From Mycobacterium avium subsp. avium (GTDB lineage Bacteria > Actinomycetota > Actinomycetes > Mycobacteriales > Mycobacteriaceae), in the NCBI RefSeq assembly GCF_009741445.1, contig NZ_CP046507.1, positions 1,240,001-1,304,000 on the forward strand: DNA of 64,000 bases, given 5' to 3'. Position 1 is the first letter of the stretch. Every line of letters begins with the position of its first letter. Made by a program: the position numbers and the translations under genes. The notes under the pieces were generated by a model, which saw only the letters and a list, made by a program, of their open reading frames with translations, was not told where the DNA came from and did not search any database. Below are positions 1 through 22,969 of the stretch, piece after piece.

Positions 1-14318
<14,318 letters not shown>

Positions 14319-14438
14319 AAGATATTGGGCCGCAAAGGCTCTGGTGATAGGCGCGCAGGCCGTCGTCGCCGCGCCCGGCGCTGGCTACCATGACCGTAGA
14401 ACGCGACGGTCCCGCCAGTACCGAGGAGTGCTCACCCG

Positions 14439-15008
14439 ATGCCCACAGCGCGCCTGCCCAAACTGCCCCTGGACGAAGCCAAGGCCGCCGCCGACGAAGC
14501 TGCCGTGCCCAACTACATGGCCGAGCTCAGCATCTTCCAGGTGCTGCTCAACCATCCGCCGCTGGCCCGTGCCATCAACGACCTGCTCGCCACCATGCTC
14601 TGGCACGGCGCGCTGGATTCCCGGTTGCGCGAATTGATCATCATGCGCATCGGCTGGCTCACCGGCTGCGACTACGAGTGGACGCAGCACTGGCGGGTCG
14701 CGTCCCGGCTCGGCGTGCCCGGCGACGATCTGCTCGGGGTGCGAGATTGGCGGAACTACCCGGGGTTTGGGCCCACCGAGCGGGCCGTGCTGGCCGCCAC
14801 CGACGACGTGGTGCGCCACGGTTCGGTCAGCGCCGCCAGCTGGGCGCAGTGCGAGCACGAATTCAACCGGGACACAACGGTTCTCGTCGAGCTGGTCACG
14901 GTCATCGGCGCGTGGCGGATGGTCGCCTCGATCCTGCAGAGCCTCGAGGTGCCGTTGGAGGACGGGGTGGCGAGCTGGCCTCCGGACGGCCGGGAGCCCG
15001 CGAGCTGA
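14439..15008 (+). CDS. Carboxymuconolactone decarboxylase / AhpD-like family protein
   Basis: 189 aa. The motif RELIIMRIGWLTGCDYEW followed by QHW matches the CMD/AhpD helical fold. Canonical AhpD carries CxxC; here only the first Cys of that pair is present (C-D-Y-E), so peroxidase activity of the AhpD kind is not expected. Members of this family without the second Cys are often gamma-carboxymuconolactone-decarboxylase-like proteins of unknown substrate. The ATG at 14439 has a GAGGAG element about 11 bases upstream. It starts 120 bp after the NRPS and is co-directional, so it could be co-transcribed as a tailoring enzyme, but nothing in the sequence proves that. Family call confident, role unknown. 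Confidence 0.8.
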   Translation: MPTARLPKLPLDEAKAAADEAAVPNYMAELSIFQVLLNHPPLARAINDLLATMLWHGALDSRLRELIIMRIGWLTGCDYEWTQHWRVASRLGVPGDDLLGVRDWRNYPGFGPTERAVLAATDDVVRHGSVSAASWAQCEHEFNRDTTVLVELVTVIGAWRMVASILQSLEVPLEDGVASWPPDGREPAS

Positions 15009-15035
15009 CGCCGAATCACCCACGGCCGTAACCGA

Positions 15036-15064
15036 TTGACTTCTCTGTCAAGAGCTCTTAGCGT
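15036..15064 (+). promoter_or_regulatory. Predicted promoter giving a leaderless transcript for the nitronate monooxygenase gene
   Basis: TTGACT at 15036-15041 and TAGCGT at 15059-15064 are separated by 17 bases. Initiation about 7 bases after the -10 box falls on the ATG at 15071, so the mRNA is predicted to lack a 5' UTR, and no Shine-Dalgarno is present. TTGAC (15036-15040) and GTCAA (15047-15051) form an inverted repeat overlapping the -35 box, a possible operator. Confidence 0.6.
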
Positions 15065-15070
15065 CGGGCA

Positions 15071-16189
15071 ATGAGAACCAGGGTCGCCGAGTTGCTCGGC
15101 GTGGAATTCCCGATCTGCGCGTTCAGCCACTGCCGCGACGTGGTGGCCGCGGTGACCAATGCGGGTGGATTCGGCATCCTGGGCGCCACCGCGCACAGCC
15201 CGCAACGGCTGGACAACGAACTGAACTGGATCGAGCAGCAGACCGGCGGCAAGCCCTACGGCGTCGACCTGTTGCTGCCACCCAAATACGTCGGCGCCGA
15301 GCAGGGCGGCATCGACGCCGGCCAGGCCCGCACCCTGCTGCCCGACGAGCACCGCGCGTTCGTCGACGACCTGCTGGCCCGCTACGGGGTGACCGCGCCC
15401 GCCGCGGACATCCGTGCCGGCGGCCTGAACATCTCGCCCAAGACCTACCAGCCGCTGCTCGACGTGGCCTTCGCCCACGACATCCGGCTCATCGCCTCCG
15501 CGCTCGGCCCGCCCCCGCCCGACCTCGTCGAACGCGCGCACGACCGCGACGTGCTGGTGGCCGCGCTGGCCGGCACCACCGCGCACGCCCAACGGCACGC
15601 CGCCGCCGGGGTGGACCTGATCGTCGCGCAGGGCACCGAGGCGGGCGGGCACACCGGCGAGGTGGCGACCATGGTCCTGGTGCCCGAAGTGGTCGACGCC
15701 GTCGCGCCGGTGCCGGTGCTGGCCGCGGGCGGCATCGCCCGCGGCCGCCAGATCGCGGCGGCCCTGGCGCTGGGCGCCGAGGGCGTGTGGTGCGGGTCGG
15801 TGTGGCTGACCACCGAGGAGGCCGAGACGGTGCCGGTGGTCAAGGAGAAGTTCCTGGCCGCCACTTCCTCCGACACCGTGCGGTCGCGCTCGATGACGGG
15901 CAAGCCGGCCCGGATGCTGCGCACCGCGTGGACCGACGAGTGGGACCGCCCGGAAAACCCCGACCCGCTGGGCATGCCGCTGCAGACCGCGCTGATCACC
16001 GAGCCGCAGCTGCGGATCAACGCCGCCGCCACCCAGCCGGGCGCCAAGGCCCGCGAGCTGGCCACCTACTTCGTCGGGCAGGTGGTGGGCTCGCTGGACC
16101 GGATCCGCCCCACCCGCGCGGTGGTGCTGGACATGGTCGAGGAGTTCATCGACACCGTCGGACGGCTCGACGGCCTGATCGAGAACTGA
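15071..16189 (+). CDS. Nitronate monooxygenase (2-nitropropane dioxygenase family), Rv1533-like
   Basis: 372 aa, close to the 375 aa remembered for Rv1533. It is an FMN-dependent TIM barrel. The N-terminus has the family pattern PICAF followed by NAGGFGILGA; GTEAGGHTGE and LAAGGIARGRQIAAALALGA are the phosphate/FMN-binding loops. The family oxidises alkyl nitronates and detoxifies compounds such as propionate-3-nitronate; enoyl reductase-like roles also occur in related proteins. The TetR-type gene that follows in M. tuberculosis (Rv1534) is absent; an RNA-control region comes next. The ATG is the predicted transcription start, so translation is probably leaderless. Confidence 0.9.
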   Translation: MRTRVAELLGVEFPICAFSHCRDVVAAVTNAGGFGILGATAHSPQRLDNELNWIEQQTGGKPYGVDLLLPPKYVGAEQGGIDAGQARTLLPDEHRAFVDDLLARYGVTAPAADIRAGGLNISPKTYQPLLDVAFAHDIRLIASALGPPPPDLVERAHDRDVLVAALAGTTAHAQRHAAAGVDLIVAQGTEAGGHTGEVATMVLVPEVVDAVAPVPVLAAGGIARGRQIAAALALGAEGVWCGSVWLTTEEAETVPVVKEKFLAATSSDTVRSRSMTGKPARMLRTAWTDEWDRPENPDPLGMPLQTALITEPQLRINAAATQPGAKARELATYFVGQVVGSLDRIRPTRAVVLDMVEEFIDTVGRLDGLIEN

Positions 16190-16290
16190 TCGGCCATCGC
16201 CATCCGGCCAGGTCAGCGCCGGTAGCTGACCGAATGCTGTGGGCGCCCCCACGGAACGCGTAAAGAATCGCGGACACGCTGGCGGGGGAT

Positions 16291-16319
16291 TTGACCGTGT
16301 CGGAGCGCTCGTGCATTAT
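16291..16319 (+). promoter_or_regulatory. Predicted housekeeping promoter for the M-box leader
   Basis: TTGACC (16291-16296) and CATTAT (16314-16319) with a 17-base spacer is a close match to a SigA-type promoter. The predicted start near 16326 falls just before the conserved M-box core. Strongest promoter match noted in the window. Confidence 0.65.
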
Positions 16320-16328
16320 CGGTCGGGT

Positions 16329-16503
16329 AAGCACCTCGTTAGGTGAGGCGTCTACACGAATACAGGCCACTGACCCCGAACGTCGAAAGACGCCCCGGGT
16401 CAGGACAGCTCCTCCCGGCTTAAGGGTTGAGCCCAGGTGGCTTCCGGCTCGGATTGTCGTTCGGGCCAGGACACGTCGTGTGGTGTCAAAGCTCTGACGA
16501 GAG
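16329..16503 (+). ncRNA. M-box (ykoK leader) Mg2+ riboswitch
   Basis: The conserved M-box core GTTAGGTGAGGC is at 16338-16349. Downstream are the expected GTCGAAAGAC hairpin (16382-16391) and purine-rich joining segments. The closing helix pairs CTCGT (16335-16339) with ACGAG (16497-16501). M-boxes bind several Mg2+ ions and switch off downstream expression when Mg2+ is plentiful; an M-box upstream of Rv1535 is known in M. tuberculosis. The expression platform probably lies between 16504 and 16804, where palindromes occur but no U-tract, so control may be Rho-dependent or translational. Exact 3' boundary is uncertain. Confidence 0.85.
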
Positions 16504-16515
16504 GGGTGCGGATTG

Positions 16516-16576
16516 CCGACGATCGTCGGGTTCTGCTCCTCATGCTGCGCGTAGATCGCATGCGACCCCGCATGCG
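16516..16576 (+). other. Two self-complementary hairpins after the M-box (candidate expression platform)
   Basis: CCGACGATCGTCGG (16516-16529) is a perfect palindrome. CGCATGCG occurs at 16557-16564 and again at 16569-16576 around a four-base loop, giving an 8-bp stem. Neither is followed by a U-run, so neither is a classical intrinsic terminator. They sit between the aptamer and the leader ORF, where a Mg2+-dependent switch would be placed. Confidence 0.45.
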
Positions 16577-16603
16577 CCGGGACCGCGAGGAGGTGAGGGA
16601 CAC

Positions 16604-16684
16604 ATGAGTTCCAGTGACAGTCCGGACCGAAGTCCGAACCGTGTTTCGTCCCGACCCGGTCTCCGGCGCGACCCGCTCGGCTGA
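16604..16684 (+). CDS. 26-codon leader ORF rich in Pro, Arg and Ser between the M-box and the Rv1535-like gene
   Basis: ATG at 16604 with GAGGAGGTGAGG about 5-17 bases upstream, among the best ribosome-binding sites in the window. The peptide starts MSSSDSPDRSPNRVSSRPGL and ends RRDPLG: four prolines, five arginines, three aspartates. It ends 120 bases before the Rv1535-like start. In Enterobacteria, Mg2+-responsive leaders such as mgtL carry short proline-rich ORFs whose translation affects downstream transcription; a similar role is inferred from position and composition only. It could also be a small protein in its own right. Confidence 0.6.
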   Translation: MSSSDSPDRSPNRVSSRPGLRRDPLG

Positions 16685-16804
16685 GCCGTCGCCAACGCGA
16701 AAACCCTTGCCGGCCAAGCGTTCTCCGAAGATCGGAACCAACCCCGGGACGGGACACGTCAGTCCCCGTAGTCCCCGTTGGAATTTCTCCGCCAGGAGGC
16801 GATC

Positions 16805-17041
16805 ATGACCGCAGCTTTCTACGACGAAGTGGCCACCGTGGCGCCCGCCCCGACCCTGCGGGTGGTGCGCGACACCGACACCATCGCGGCCCCCGCGCCC
16901 AAGACCCGCCGGGGCAGCGGCGCGCCGTTCGGTGCCGGCGGCGACCCACTGGTCGACGGCGCCGCCCGCCTGTTGAGCATCCCGCTGCGCCACGTGTACG
17001 CGGCGCTGTGGCGGGTGGGTGTGCTGGAAGTCCAGGCCTGA
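16805..17041 (+). CDS. Small M-box-controlled protein, Rv1535-like
   Basis: 78 aa, the length remembered for Rv1535. The ATG at 16805 has AGGAGG five bases upstream; an in-frame upstream start at 16778 has no site and is rejected. The N-terminal two thirds is Ala/Pro-rich and looks disordered; the C-terminal segment LLSIPLRHVYAALWRVGVLE is amphipathic to hydrophobic and could bind or insert in a membrane. No enzymatic motif is recognised. The M-box upstream implies expression under Mg2+ limitation, so a role in Mg2+ homeostasis is a reasonable inference, not shown by the sequence. Confidence 0.8.
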   Translation: MTAAFYDEVATVAPAPTLRVVRDTDTIAAPAPKTRRGSGAPFGAGGDPLVDGAARLLSIPLRHVYAALWRVGVLEVQA

Positions 17042-17061
17042 AAATGGACAGCGAACCTACA

Positions 17062-17122
17062 CCGCTCCAAGGGGCTTCCCGGTCGCAGGCGACCCCTGAG
17101 ACCAGGTAGCCCCTTGGAGCGG
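17062..17122 (+). terminator. Long hairpin after the Rv1535-like gene, probable terminator or RNA 3' end
   Basis: CCGCTCCAAGGGGC (17062-17075) pairs perfectly over 14 bp with GCCCCTTGGAGCGG (17109-17122). A smaller hairpin lies inside the loop (GGTCG at 17081-17085 with CGACC at 17090-17094). A second short stem CCCGC/GCGGG (17124-17137) is followed by GTTTCGT. No true U-tract is present, which is common in mycobacteria. It separates the M-box unit from the ileS leader. Confidence 0.6.
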
Positions 17123-17143
17123 ACCCGCGGTTGCGGGGTTTCG

Positions 17144-17364
17144 TAGAATCGTCGTACTGGCGTCGATCCGGCCATCACCGGGGAGCCTTCGGAAGAACGG
17201 CCGGCCCGGCGGGGCGGCTCAGTAGAACCGAACGGGTAGGCCCGTCACAGCCGCAACCGAGTGGCCACGCGAAAGCGCGGCAAGCGGGGTGGTACCGCGG
17301 CGCTCGCGCAGCCAGCGCGTCGTCGTCCCCGGTTTGCACCGTGGCACAGGAGACAACGCGCATC
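17144..17364 (+). ncRNA. ileS T-box leader (tRNA-Ile responsive) with its -10 box
   Basis: A TAGAAT -10 box lies at 17144-17149 with no clear -35; the predicted start is near 17156. A short Stem I follows, with an isoleucine ATC specifier proposed at 17174-17176. The T-box core GGGTGGTACCGCGG is at 17287-17300 and its partner GTCGTCCCC lies about 30 bases later. The ileS Shine-Dalgarno AGGAG (17348-17352) is close to this structure and there is no U-tract terminator. This fits the actinobacterial class in which uncharged tRNA-Ile frees the ribosome-binding site instead of preventing termination. Confidence 0.88.
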
Positions 17365-20300
17365 GTGACCGACAATCTCGGGTTCCAGGCTGACCGCGAG
17401 GCTCAGCCGGCGGATTCCGTCCAGACCTACCCGAAGCCGGCCGGCGGCGCGCCCGACTTCCCGGCGCTCGAGCTCGAGGTGCTCGACTACTGGGCCCGCG
17501 ACGACACCTTCCGGGCCAGCATCGCCCGCCGCGACGGCGCCGAGGAATACGTGTTCTACGACGGGCCGCCGTTCGCCAACGGGCTGCCGCACTACGGCCA
17601 CCTGCTCACCGGCTACGTCAAGGACATCGTCCCGCGCTACCGCACCATGCGCGGCAACAAGGTGGAGCGCCGCTTCGGCTGGGACACCCACGGGCTGCCG
17701 GCCGAACTGGAAGTGGAACGCCAGCTGGGCATCACCGACAAATCGCAGATCGACGACATGGGCATCGCCGCGTTCAACGACGCCTGCCGCGAATCGGTGT
17801 TGCGCTACACCGACGAGTGGCGGGCCTATGTGACCCGCCAGGCTCGCTGGGTCGATTTCGACCACGACTACAAGACGCTCGACCTGCCCTACATGGAGTC
17901 GGTGATCTGGGCGTTCAAGCAGCTCTGGGACAAAGGGCTGGCCTACGAGGGCTACCGGGTGCTGCCGTACTGCTGGCGCGACGAAACCCCGCTGTCCAAC
18001 CACGAATTGCGGATGGACGACGACGTGTACCAGAGCCGGCAGGACCCGGCGCTGACGGTCGGGTTCAAGGTGGTGGGCGGCGAGCTGGACGGCGCGCACC
18101 TGTTGATCTGGACGACGACGCCGTGGACGCTGCCGTCCAACCTGGCCGTCGCCGTCCACCCGGAGGTGACCTATGTGCAGGTGCGCTCCGGCGACCGTCG
18201 TTTCGTGCTGGCCCAGCCGCGGCTGGCCGCCTACGCCCGCGAGCTGGGCCCCGAGCCCGAGATCCTGGGCAGCTACCGGGGCGCCGAGCTGCTGGGCACC
18301 CGGTACCTGCCGCCGTTCCCGTATTTCATGGACAGCCCCAACGCATTTCGGGTGCTGGCCGGCGAGTTCGTCACCACCGAGGACGGCACCGGGATCGTGC
18401 ACCTGGCACCGGCCTACGGCGAAGACGACATGGCCGTCGCCGACGCCGCGGGCATCGCCCCGGTCACGCCGGTCGACTCCAACGGACGCTTCGACGCCGC
18501 CGTCCCGGATTACCAGGGTCTCAACGTCTTCGACGCCAACCCGCAGATCATCCGGGACCTGAAGAACGGCAGCGGCGCCGCCGCGGCCAACGCGCCGGTG
18601 CTGCTGCGCCACGAAACCTACGAGCACCCTTACCCGCACTGCTGGCGCTGCCGCAACCCGCTGATCTATCGGGCGGTGTCGTCCTGGTTCGTGGCGGTCA
18701 CCCGATTCCGGGACCGCATGGTCGAACTCAACCAGCAGATCACGTGGTATCCCGAACACGTCAAGGACGGCCAGTTCGGCAAGTGGCTGGCCGGCGCCCG
18801 CGACTGGTCGATCTCACGAAACCGCTACTGGGGCACCCCGATTCCGGTGTGGAAGTCCGACGACCCGGCCTACCCGCGGATCGACGTGTACGGCAGCCTC
18901 GACGAACTCGAGCGCGACTTCGGGGTGCGGCCGGACAACCTGCACCGGCCCTACATCGACGAGCTGACCCGGCCCAACCCCGACGACCCTAGCGGTCGCA
19001 GCACCATGCGCCGCATCCCCGACGTGCTCGACGTCTGGTTCGACTCGGGGTCCATGCCGTACGCGCAGGTCCACTACCCGTTCGAGAACCGCGACTGGTT
19101 CGAGACGCATTACCCCGGCGACTTCATCGTCGAATACATCGGGCAGACCCGCGGCTGGTTCTACACCCTGCACGTGCTGGCCACCGCGCTGTTCGACCGG
19201 CCGGCGTTCAAAACCTGTGTGGCCCATGGCATCGTGCTGGGCTCCGACGGACAGAAGATGAGCAAGTCGCTGCGCAACTATCCCGACGTGTCGGAGGTGT
19301 TCGACCGCGACGGCTCCGACGCCATGCGCTGGTTCTTGATGGCCTCGCCGATCCTGCGCGGGGGCAATCTCATCGTCACCGAACAGGGCATCCGCGACGG
19401 CGTGCGCCAGGTGCTGCTGCCGTTCTGGAACGCCTACAGCTTCCTGGCCCTCTACGCGCCGAAAGTCGGTACCTGGCGCACGGATTCGACCCAGGTGCTG
19501 GACCGCTACATCCTGGCCAAGCTCGCCGAACTGCGCGACGACCTGACCCGGGAGATGGACGCCTGCGACATTTCGCGGGCCTGCGAGCAGCTGCGCCAGT
19601 TCACCGAGGCGCTGACGAATTGGTATGTGCGACGGTCGCGTTCGCGGTTCTGGAGCGAGGACGCCGACGCCATCGACACGCTGCACACCGTGCTGGAGGT
19701 GACCGCGCGGCTGGCCGCGCCGCTGCTGCCCTCGGTCACCGAGCTGGTCTGGCGCGGCCTGACCGGCGGACGCTCGGTGCATCTGACCGACTGGCCGCGC
19801 AGCGGCGAGCTGCCCGCCGACGCCGGCCTGGTCGCGGCGATGGACCAGGTTCGCGAGGTGTGCTCGGCCGCCTCCTCGCTGCGCAAGGCAAAGAAGCTGC
19901 GGGTGCGCCTACCGCTGCCGAAACTGACTGTCGCGGTGGAGAATCCGCAACACCTGGCGCCGTTCGTCGACCTGATCGCCGACGAGCTCAACGTCAAGAG
20001 CGTCGAGTTGACCGACGCGATCGACACCTACGGCACCTTCGAGCTGACCGTCAACGCCCGGGTGGCCGGCCCGCGGCTGGGCAAGGACGTGCAGGCGGCG
20101 ATCAAGGCCGTCAAGGCGGGGGAGGGCGTCGTCAACGACGACGGCACCCTGACCGCAGGCCCGGCCGTGCTGCGGCCCGAGGAGTACAGCTCGCGGCTGG
20201 TGGCCGCCGACCCGGAATTCACCGCGGCCCTGCCGAATGGGGCCGGCCTGGTGGTCCTCGACGGCACCGTCACCCCGGAGCTCGAGGCCGAGGGGTGGGC

Positions 20301-20526
20301 GAAGGACCGGATCCGCGAGTTGCAGGAGCTGCGCAAGTCGACCGGGCTGGACGTCTCCGACCGGATCAGCGTGGTGATGTCGGTGCCCGCCGGGCGGGCG
20401 GAGTGGGCGCGCACCCACCGCGACCTGATCGCGGGTGAAATCCTGGCCACCCGTTTCGAATTCGGGGAGCCGGCCGACCCCGTCGCGATCGGCGACGGCG
20501 TGCGGGTGAGCATTTCCAAAGTCTGA
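17365..20526 (+). CDS. ileS: Isoleucyl-tRNA synthetase
   Basis: 1053 aa; charges tRNA-Ile with isoleucine. The class I signature HYGH is at residues 76-79 in [15 protein letters not shown] and KMSKS at residues 631-635. The CP1 editing domain carries [12 protein letters not shown]. The pattern around HYGH and [15 protein letters not shown] resembles the eukaryote-like (type 2) synthetases, the form usually tolerant of mupirocin. The GTG at 17365 is chosen because AGGAG lies 12 bases upstream and the protein then begins MTDNL, as remembered for M. tuberculosis; the frame is open further upstream but that part is the T-box RNA. The stop codon lies in the first bases of a repeat copy. Confidence 0.97.
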   Translation: MTDNLGFQADREAQPADSVQTYPKPAGGAPDFPALELEVLDYWARDDTFRASIARRDGAEEYVFYDGPPFANGLPHYGHLLTGYVKDIVPRYRTMRGNKVERRFGWDTHGLPAELEVERQLGITDKSQIDDMGIAAFNDACRESVLRYTDEWRAYVTRQARWVDFDHDYKTLDLPYMESVIWAFKQLWDKGLAYEGYRVLPYCWRDETPLSNHELRMDDDVYQSRQDPALTVGFKVVGGELDGAHLLIWTTTPWTLPSNLAVAVHPEVTYVQVRSGDRRFVLAQPRLAAYARELGPEPEILGSYRGAELLGTRYLPPFPYFMDSPNAFRVLAGEFVTTEDGTGIVHLAPAYGEDDMAVADAAGIAPVTPVDSNGRFDAAVPDYQGLNVFDANPQIIRDLKNGSGAAAANAPVLLRHETYEHPYPHCWRCRNPLIYRAVSSWFVAVTRFRDRMVELNQQITWYPEHVKDGQFGKWLAGARDWSISRNRYWGTPIPVWKSDDPAYPRIDVYGSLDELERDFGVRPDNLHRPYIDELTRPNPDDPSGRSTMRRIPDVLDVWFDSGSMPYAQVHYPFENRDWFETHYPGDFIVEYIGQTRGWFYTLHVLATALFDRPAFKTCVAHGIVLGSDGQKMSKSLRNYPDVSEVFDRDGSDAMRWFLMASPILRGGNLIVTEQGIRDGVRQVLLPFWNAYSFLALYAPKVGTWRTDSTQVLDRYILAKLAELRDDLTREMDACDISRACEQLRQFTEALTNWYVRRSRSRFWSEDADAIDTLHTVLEVTARLAAPLLPSVTELVWRGLTGGRSVHLTDWPRSGELPADAGLVAAMDQVREVCSAASSLRKAKKLRVRLPLPKLTVAVENPQHLAPFVDLIADELNVKSVELTDAIDTYGTFELTVNARVAGPRLGKDVQAAIKAVKAGEGVVNDDGTLTAGPAVLRPEEYSSRLVAADPEFTAALPNGAGLVVLDGTVTPELEAEGWAKDRIRELQELRKSTGLDVSDRISVVMSVPAGRAEWARTHRDLIAGEILATRFEFGEPADPVAIGDGVRVSISKV

Positions 20527-20592
20527 GCCGCGAAAGTGCAACTGGCGACGCATTTGCCGAGTAACGGTGTCGGTAGATGCACTCTCGTCGGT
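20524..20592. repeat. Palindromic repeat, copy 1, left of the DUF559 gene
   Basis: A 69-bp element starting at the ileS stop codon. It matches the copy at 21469-21536 in the same orientation with about ten mismatches and one indel. Its ends, CCGCGAAAGTGCA and TGCACTCTCG-TCGG, are inverted repeats of each other, and inner GCGACG/GTCGG segments can extend the stem, so each copy can fold into an interrupted hairpin. Confidence 0.8.
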
Positions 20593-20620
20593 TGTCGGAG
20601 CTGTGTGGCAGCCTCCGCCC

Positions 20621-21471
20621 ATGGGCGAGGGGCAGCTGTTTGTGGGCACCGAGGCGCTGAGCGCAGGCGCGCTGACGGAGCGCGACCTGCGGCGCTCGTG
20701 CACGCGGATCTATCGCAACGTCTACCAGCGCGGTGCCGACTTCACCGCCAGCGATCGGGCGATAGCTGCCTGGCTGTGGTCAGGCAGGCGCGCGGTGGTC
20801 GCCGGCAACTCGGCGGCCGCGTTGCTGGGCGCGCAATGGGTCGATCCGCGCGCACCCGCCGAACTGATCACTGATCGCAAGCGGCCGCCGCCATTGATCG
20901 TCGCCCGCAATGAGACGTTGCTGCCTGACGAGATCACCGAAGTCCGCGGTGTGCCGGTGACGACGCCTGCGCGCACCGCGTACGACCTGGGACGGCGACC
21001 CGGCTTGGTGGCCGCGGTCATAGCGATTGATTCGTTGGCGAGGGCTACGGGGCTGACAACCGAGTGTGTCGAACCGCTCATGCGGGCCCACCGCGGCGCC
21101 AGAGGCGTGCGTCAGTTGCGACGGGTGCTGCCTCTCATCGATGCAGGGGCCGAGTCGCCGCAAGAGACCCGGACGAGGCTGGCGATCGTCGGCGCCGGAT
21201 TGCCCAAACCCAGCACCCAGATCACGGTGCACAACGACTGGGGTTTCGTGCTGGCTCGCATCGATCTGGGGTGGGAGCAGTGGCGCGTGGGCGTCGAATA
21301 CGACGGCGCCCAACACTGGACCGATCCGCGCATCCGCGCCAAGGACATCGACCGCGTCGCAGAATTGGAGCGCCGGGGTTGGCGGATCATCCGGGTGAGC
21401 GCGGACCTGTTGCGTAATCGGCCGGACGTCTTATCCGGGAGGCGCTGCGCGCGGCGGGCTGCCCGCTGTGA
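20621..21471 (+). pseudogene. DUF559 nuclease-like protein with AbiEi-type N-terminal domain, frameshifted near its 3' end
   Basis: About 270 aa readable. An N-terminal winged-helix-like region ([21 protein letters not shown]) resembles the AbiEi antitoxin domain; the C-terminal part has the Vsr/DUF559-like pattern [34 protein letters not shown], which suggests a PD-(D/E)XK-type fold. The ATG at 20621 is preferred to an upstream GTG at 20567 that lies inside the repeat. At about 21430 one C seems to be missing: adding one base in GACGTCTTATCC restores the ending [13 protein letters not shown] and the stop TGA at 21469-21471 (283 aa). Without it the frame stays open straight into dinX. The gene is absent between ileS and dinX in M. 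tuberculosis as remembered. Function unknown; a defence or selfish-nuclease role is only inference. Confidence 0.75.
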
Positions 21472-21536
21472 GCCGCGAAAGTGCAACCAGCGACGTGTTT
21501 CCCGAGAGGCAGCGTCGGTAGATGCACTCTCGCGGT
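21469..21536. repeat. Palindromic repeat, copy 2, right of the DUF559 gene
   Basis: 68 bp in direct orientation to the copy at 20524-20592. It begins at the TGA that would end the intact DUF559 frame, just as copy 1 begins at the ileS TGA. The arms CCGCGAAAGTGCA and TGCACTCTCGCGG pair at 12 of 13 positions; CGACG and CGTCG extend the fold. Together the copies bracket one gene. Confidence 0.8.
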
Positions 21537-21577
21537 CAGCCCGGGCCGCAGCAGGCCCGGGCAATAGCATCGATCGG

Positions 21578-22969
21578 GTGGAGTCCCGATGGGTGCTGCA
21601 CCTGGACATGGACGCGTTCTTCGCGTCCGTCGAGCAGCTCACCCGCCCGACGCTGCGCGGGCGTCCGGTGCTGGTGGGTGGTTTGGGTGGCCGCGGCGTG
21701 GTGGCCGGCGCCAGCTACGAGGCGCGCGTGTTCGGCGCCCGCTCGGCCATGCCCATGCATCAGGCCAAGAGGCTGGTCGGCGTCTCCGCGGTGGTGTTGC
21801 CGCCGCGCGGCGTGGTCTATGGCGTGGCCAGCAGAAGGGTCTTCGACACCATCCGCGCCGTGGTGCCCGTCGTCGAGCAACTGTCCTTCGACGAGGGGTT
21901 CGGCGAGCCGGCCCAACTCGCCGGCGCTCCGGCTCAGGACGTCGAGGCGTTCTGCGAACAGTTGCGCCGACGGGTTCGTGAGCAGACCGGGCTGATCGCC
22001 TCGGTGGGTGCCGGCTCGGGCAAGCAGATCGCCAAGATCGCCTCCGGCCTGGCCAAACCGGACGGGGTCCGGGTGGTGCGCCGCGCCGAGGAACGCGAGC
22101 TGCTCGGCGGGTTGCCGGTGCGCCGGCTGTGGGGGATCGGGCCGGTCGCCGAGGAGAAGCTGCATCGGCTGGGCATCGAGACCATCGGCGAGCTGGCCGC
22201 GCTGACCGACGCCGAGGCCGCCAACATCCTGGGCGCCACCATCGGCCCCGCCCTGCACCGGCTGGCCCGCGGCATCGACGACCGGCCCGTCACCGAACGC
22301 GCCGAAGCCAAACAGATCAGCTCCGAGTCGACCTTCGCCGCCGACCTGACCACCCTCGAGCAGCTGCGCGAGGCGATCGAACCGATCGCCGAGCACGCCC
22401 ATCACCGCCTGCTGCGCGACGGCCGGGGCGCGCGCACCGTCACGGTCAAGCTGAAGAAGTCCGACATGAGCACGCTGACCCGCTCCGCGACCCTGCCCTA
22501 CGCGACCACCGAGGCCGCCGCGCTGGTCGGCGTGGCCCGGCGGCTGCTGCTCGACCCGCGCGAGATCGGGTCGATCCGCCTGCTCGGGGTGGGGTTTTCC
22601 GGGCTGAGCGAGGTGCGTCAGGAGTCGCTGTTCCCGGACCTGGAAATGCCTGCGCCGCAATCGGATTCGCAGTCGGTCGAGACCGCGGCCGAGGCGATGT
22701 TCGGGCCCGGACACGACGCGGGTTGGCGGGTGGGCGACGACGTCGCCCACCCCGACCTGGGGCACGGCTGGGTGCAGGGCGCCGGGCACGGCGTGGTCAC
22801 CGCCCGGTTCGAGACCCGCACCTCCGGCCCGGGCCCGGCCCGCACCTTCCCCGCCGACAGCGCCGAGCTGGTGCGCGCCAACCCGGTCGATTCGCTGGAC
22901 TGGCCGGACTACGTCGAGGGCCTGCAGGAGTCGTCAGCCCCACCGGCCGAGGACGTCGGCGGCCGGTAG
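21578..22969 (+). CDS. dinX: DNA polymerase IV (Y family)
   Basis: 463 aa, the length remembered for M. tuberculosis DinX (Rv1537). It is an error-prone translesion polymerase. Catalytic acidic residues are visible in [13 protein letters not shown] near the N-terminus and in SFDEGF. QESLF at residues 348-352 is a sliding-clamp binding motif. The GTG at 21578 gives the expected [12 protein letters not shown] start; the frame is open upstream only because the preceding DUF559 gene lost a base. There is no good Shine-Dalgarno before the GTG, so expression may depend on upstream translation or a leaderless start. The last 36 bases overlap the convergent ansA. Confidence 0.93.
   Translation: MESRWVLHLDMDAFFASVEQLTRPTLRGRPVLVGGLGGRGVVAGASYEARVFGARSAMPMHQAKRLVGVSAVVLPPRGVVYGVASRRVFDTIRAVVPVVEQLSFDEGFGEPAQLAGAPAQDVEAFCEQLRRRVREQTGLIASVGAGSGKQIAKIASGLAKPDGVRVVRRAEERELLGGLPVRRLWGIGPVAEEKLHRLGIETIGELAALTDAEAANILGATIGPALHRLARGIDDRPVTERAEAKQISSESTFAADLTTLEQLREAIEPIAEHAHHRLLRDGRGARTVTVKLKKSDMSTLTRSATLPYATTEAAALVGVARRLLLDPREIGSIRLLGVGFSGLSEVRQESLFPDLEMPAPQSDSQSVETAAEAMFGPGHDAGWRVGDDVAHPDLGHGWVQGAGHGVVTARFETRTSGPGPARTFPADSAELVRANPVDSLDWPDYVEGLQESSAPPAEDVGGR

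Noticed and set aside
16190..17364. tRNA or other stable RNA gene
   Set aside because: The structured segments match M-box and T-box signatures; no cloverleaf with a CCA-type acceptor was found here or elsewhere in the window.
20567..22969. A native 800-aa DUF559-DinX fusion protein
   Set aside because: The middle part is Arg-rich nonsense read through a repeat, a one-base repair restores a normal DUF559 end, and dinX has its expected GTG start and 463-aa length.
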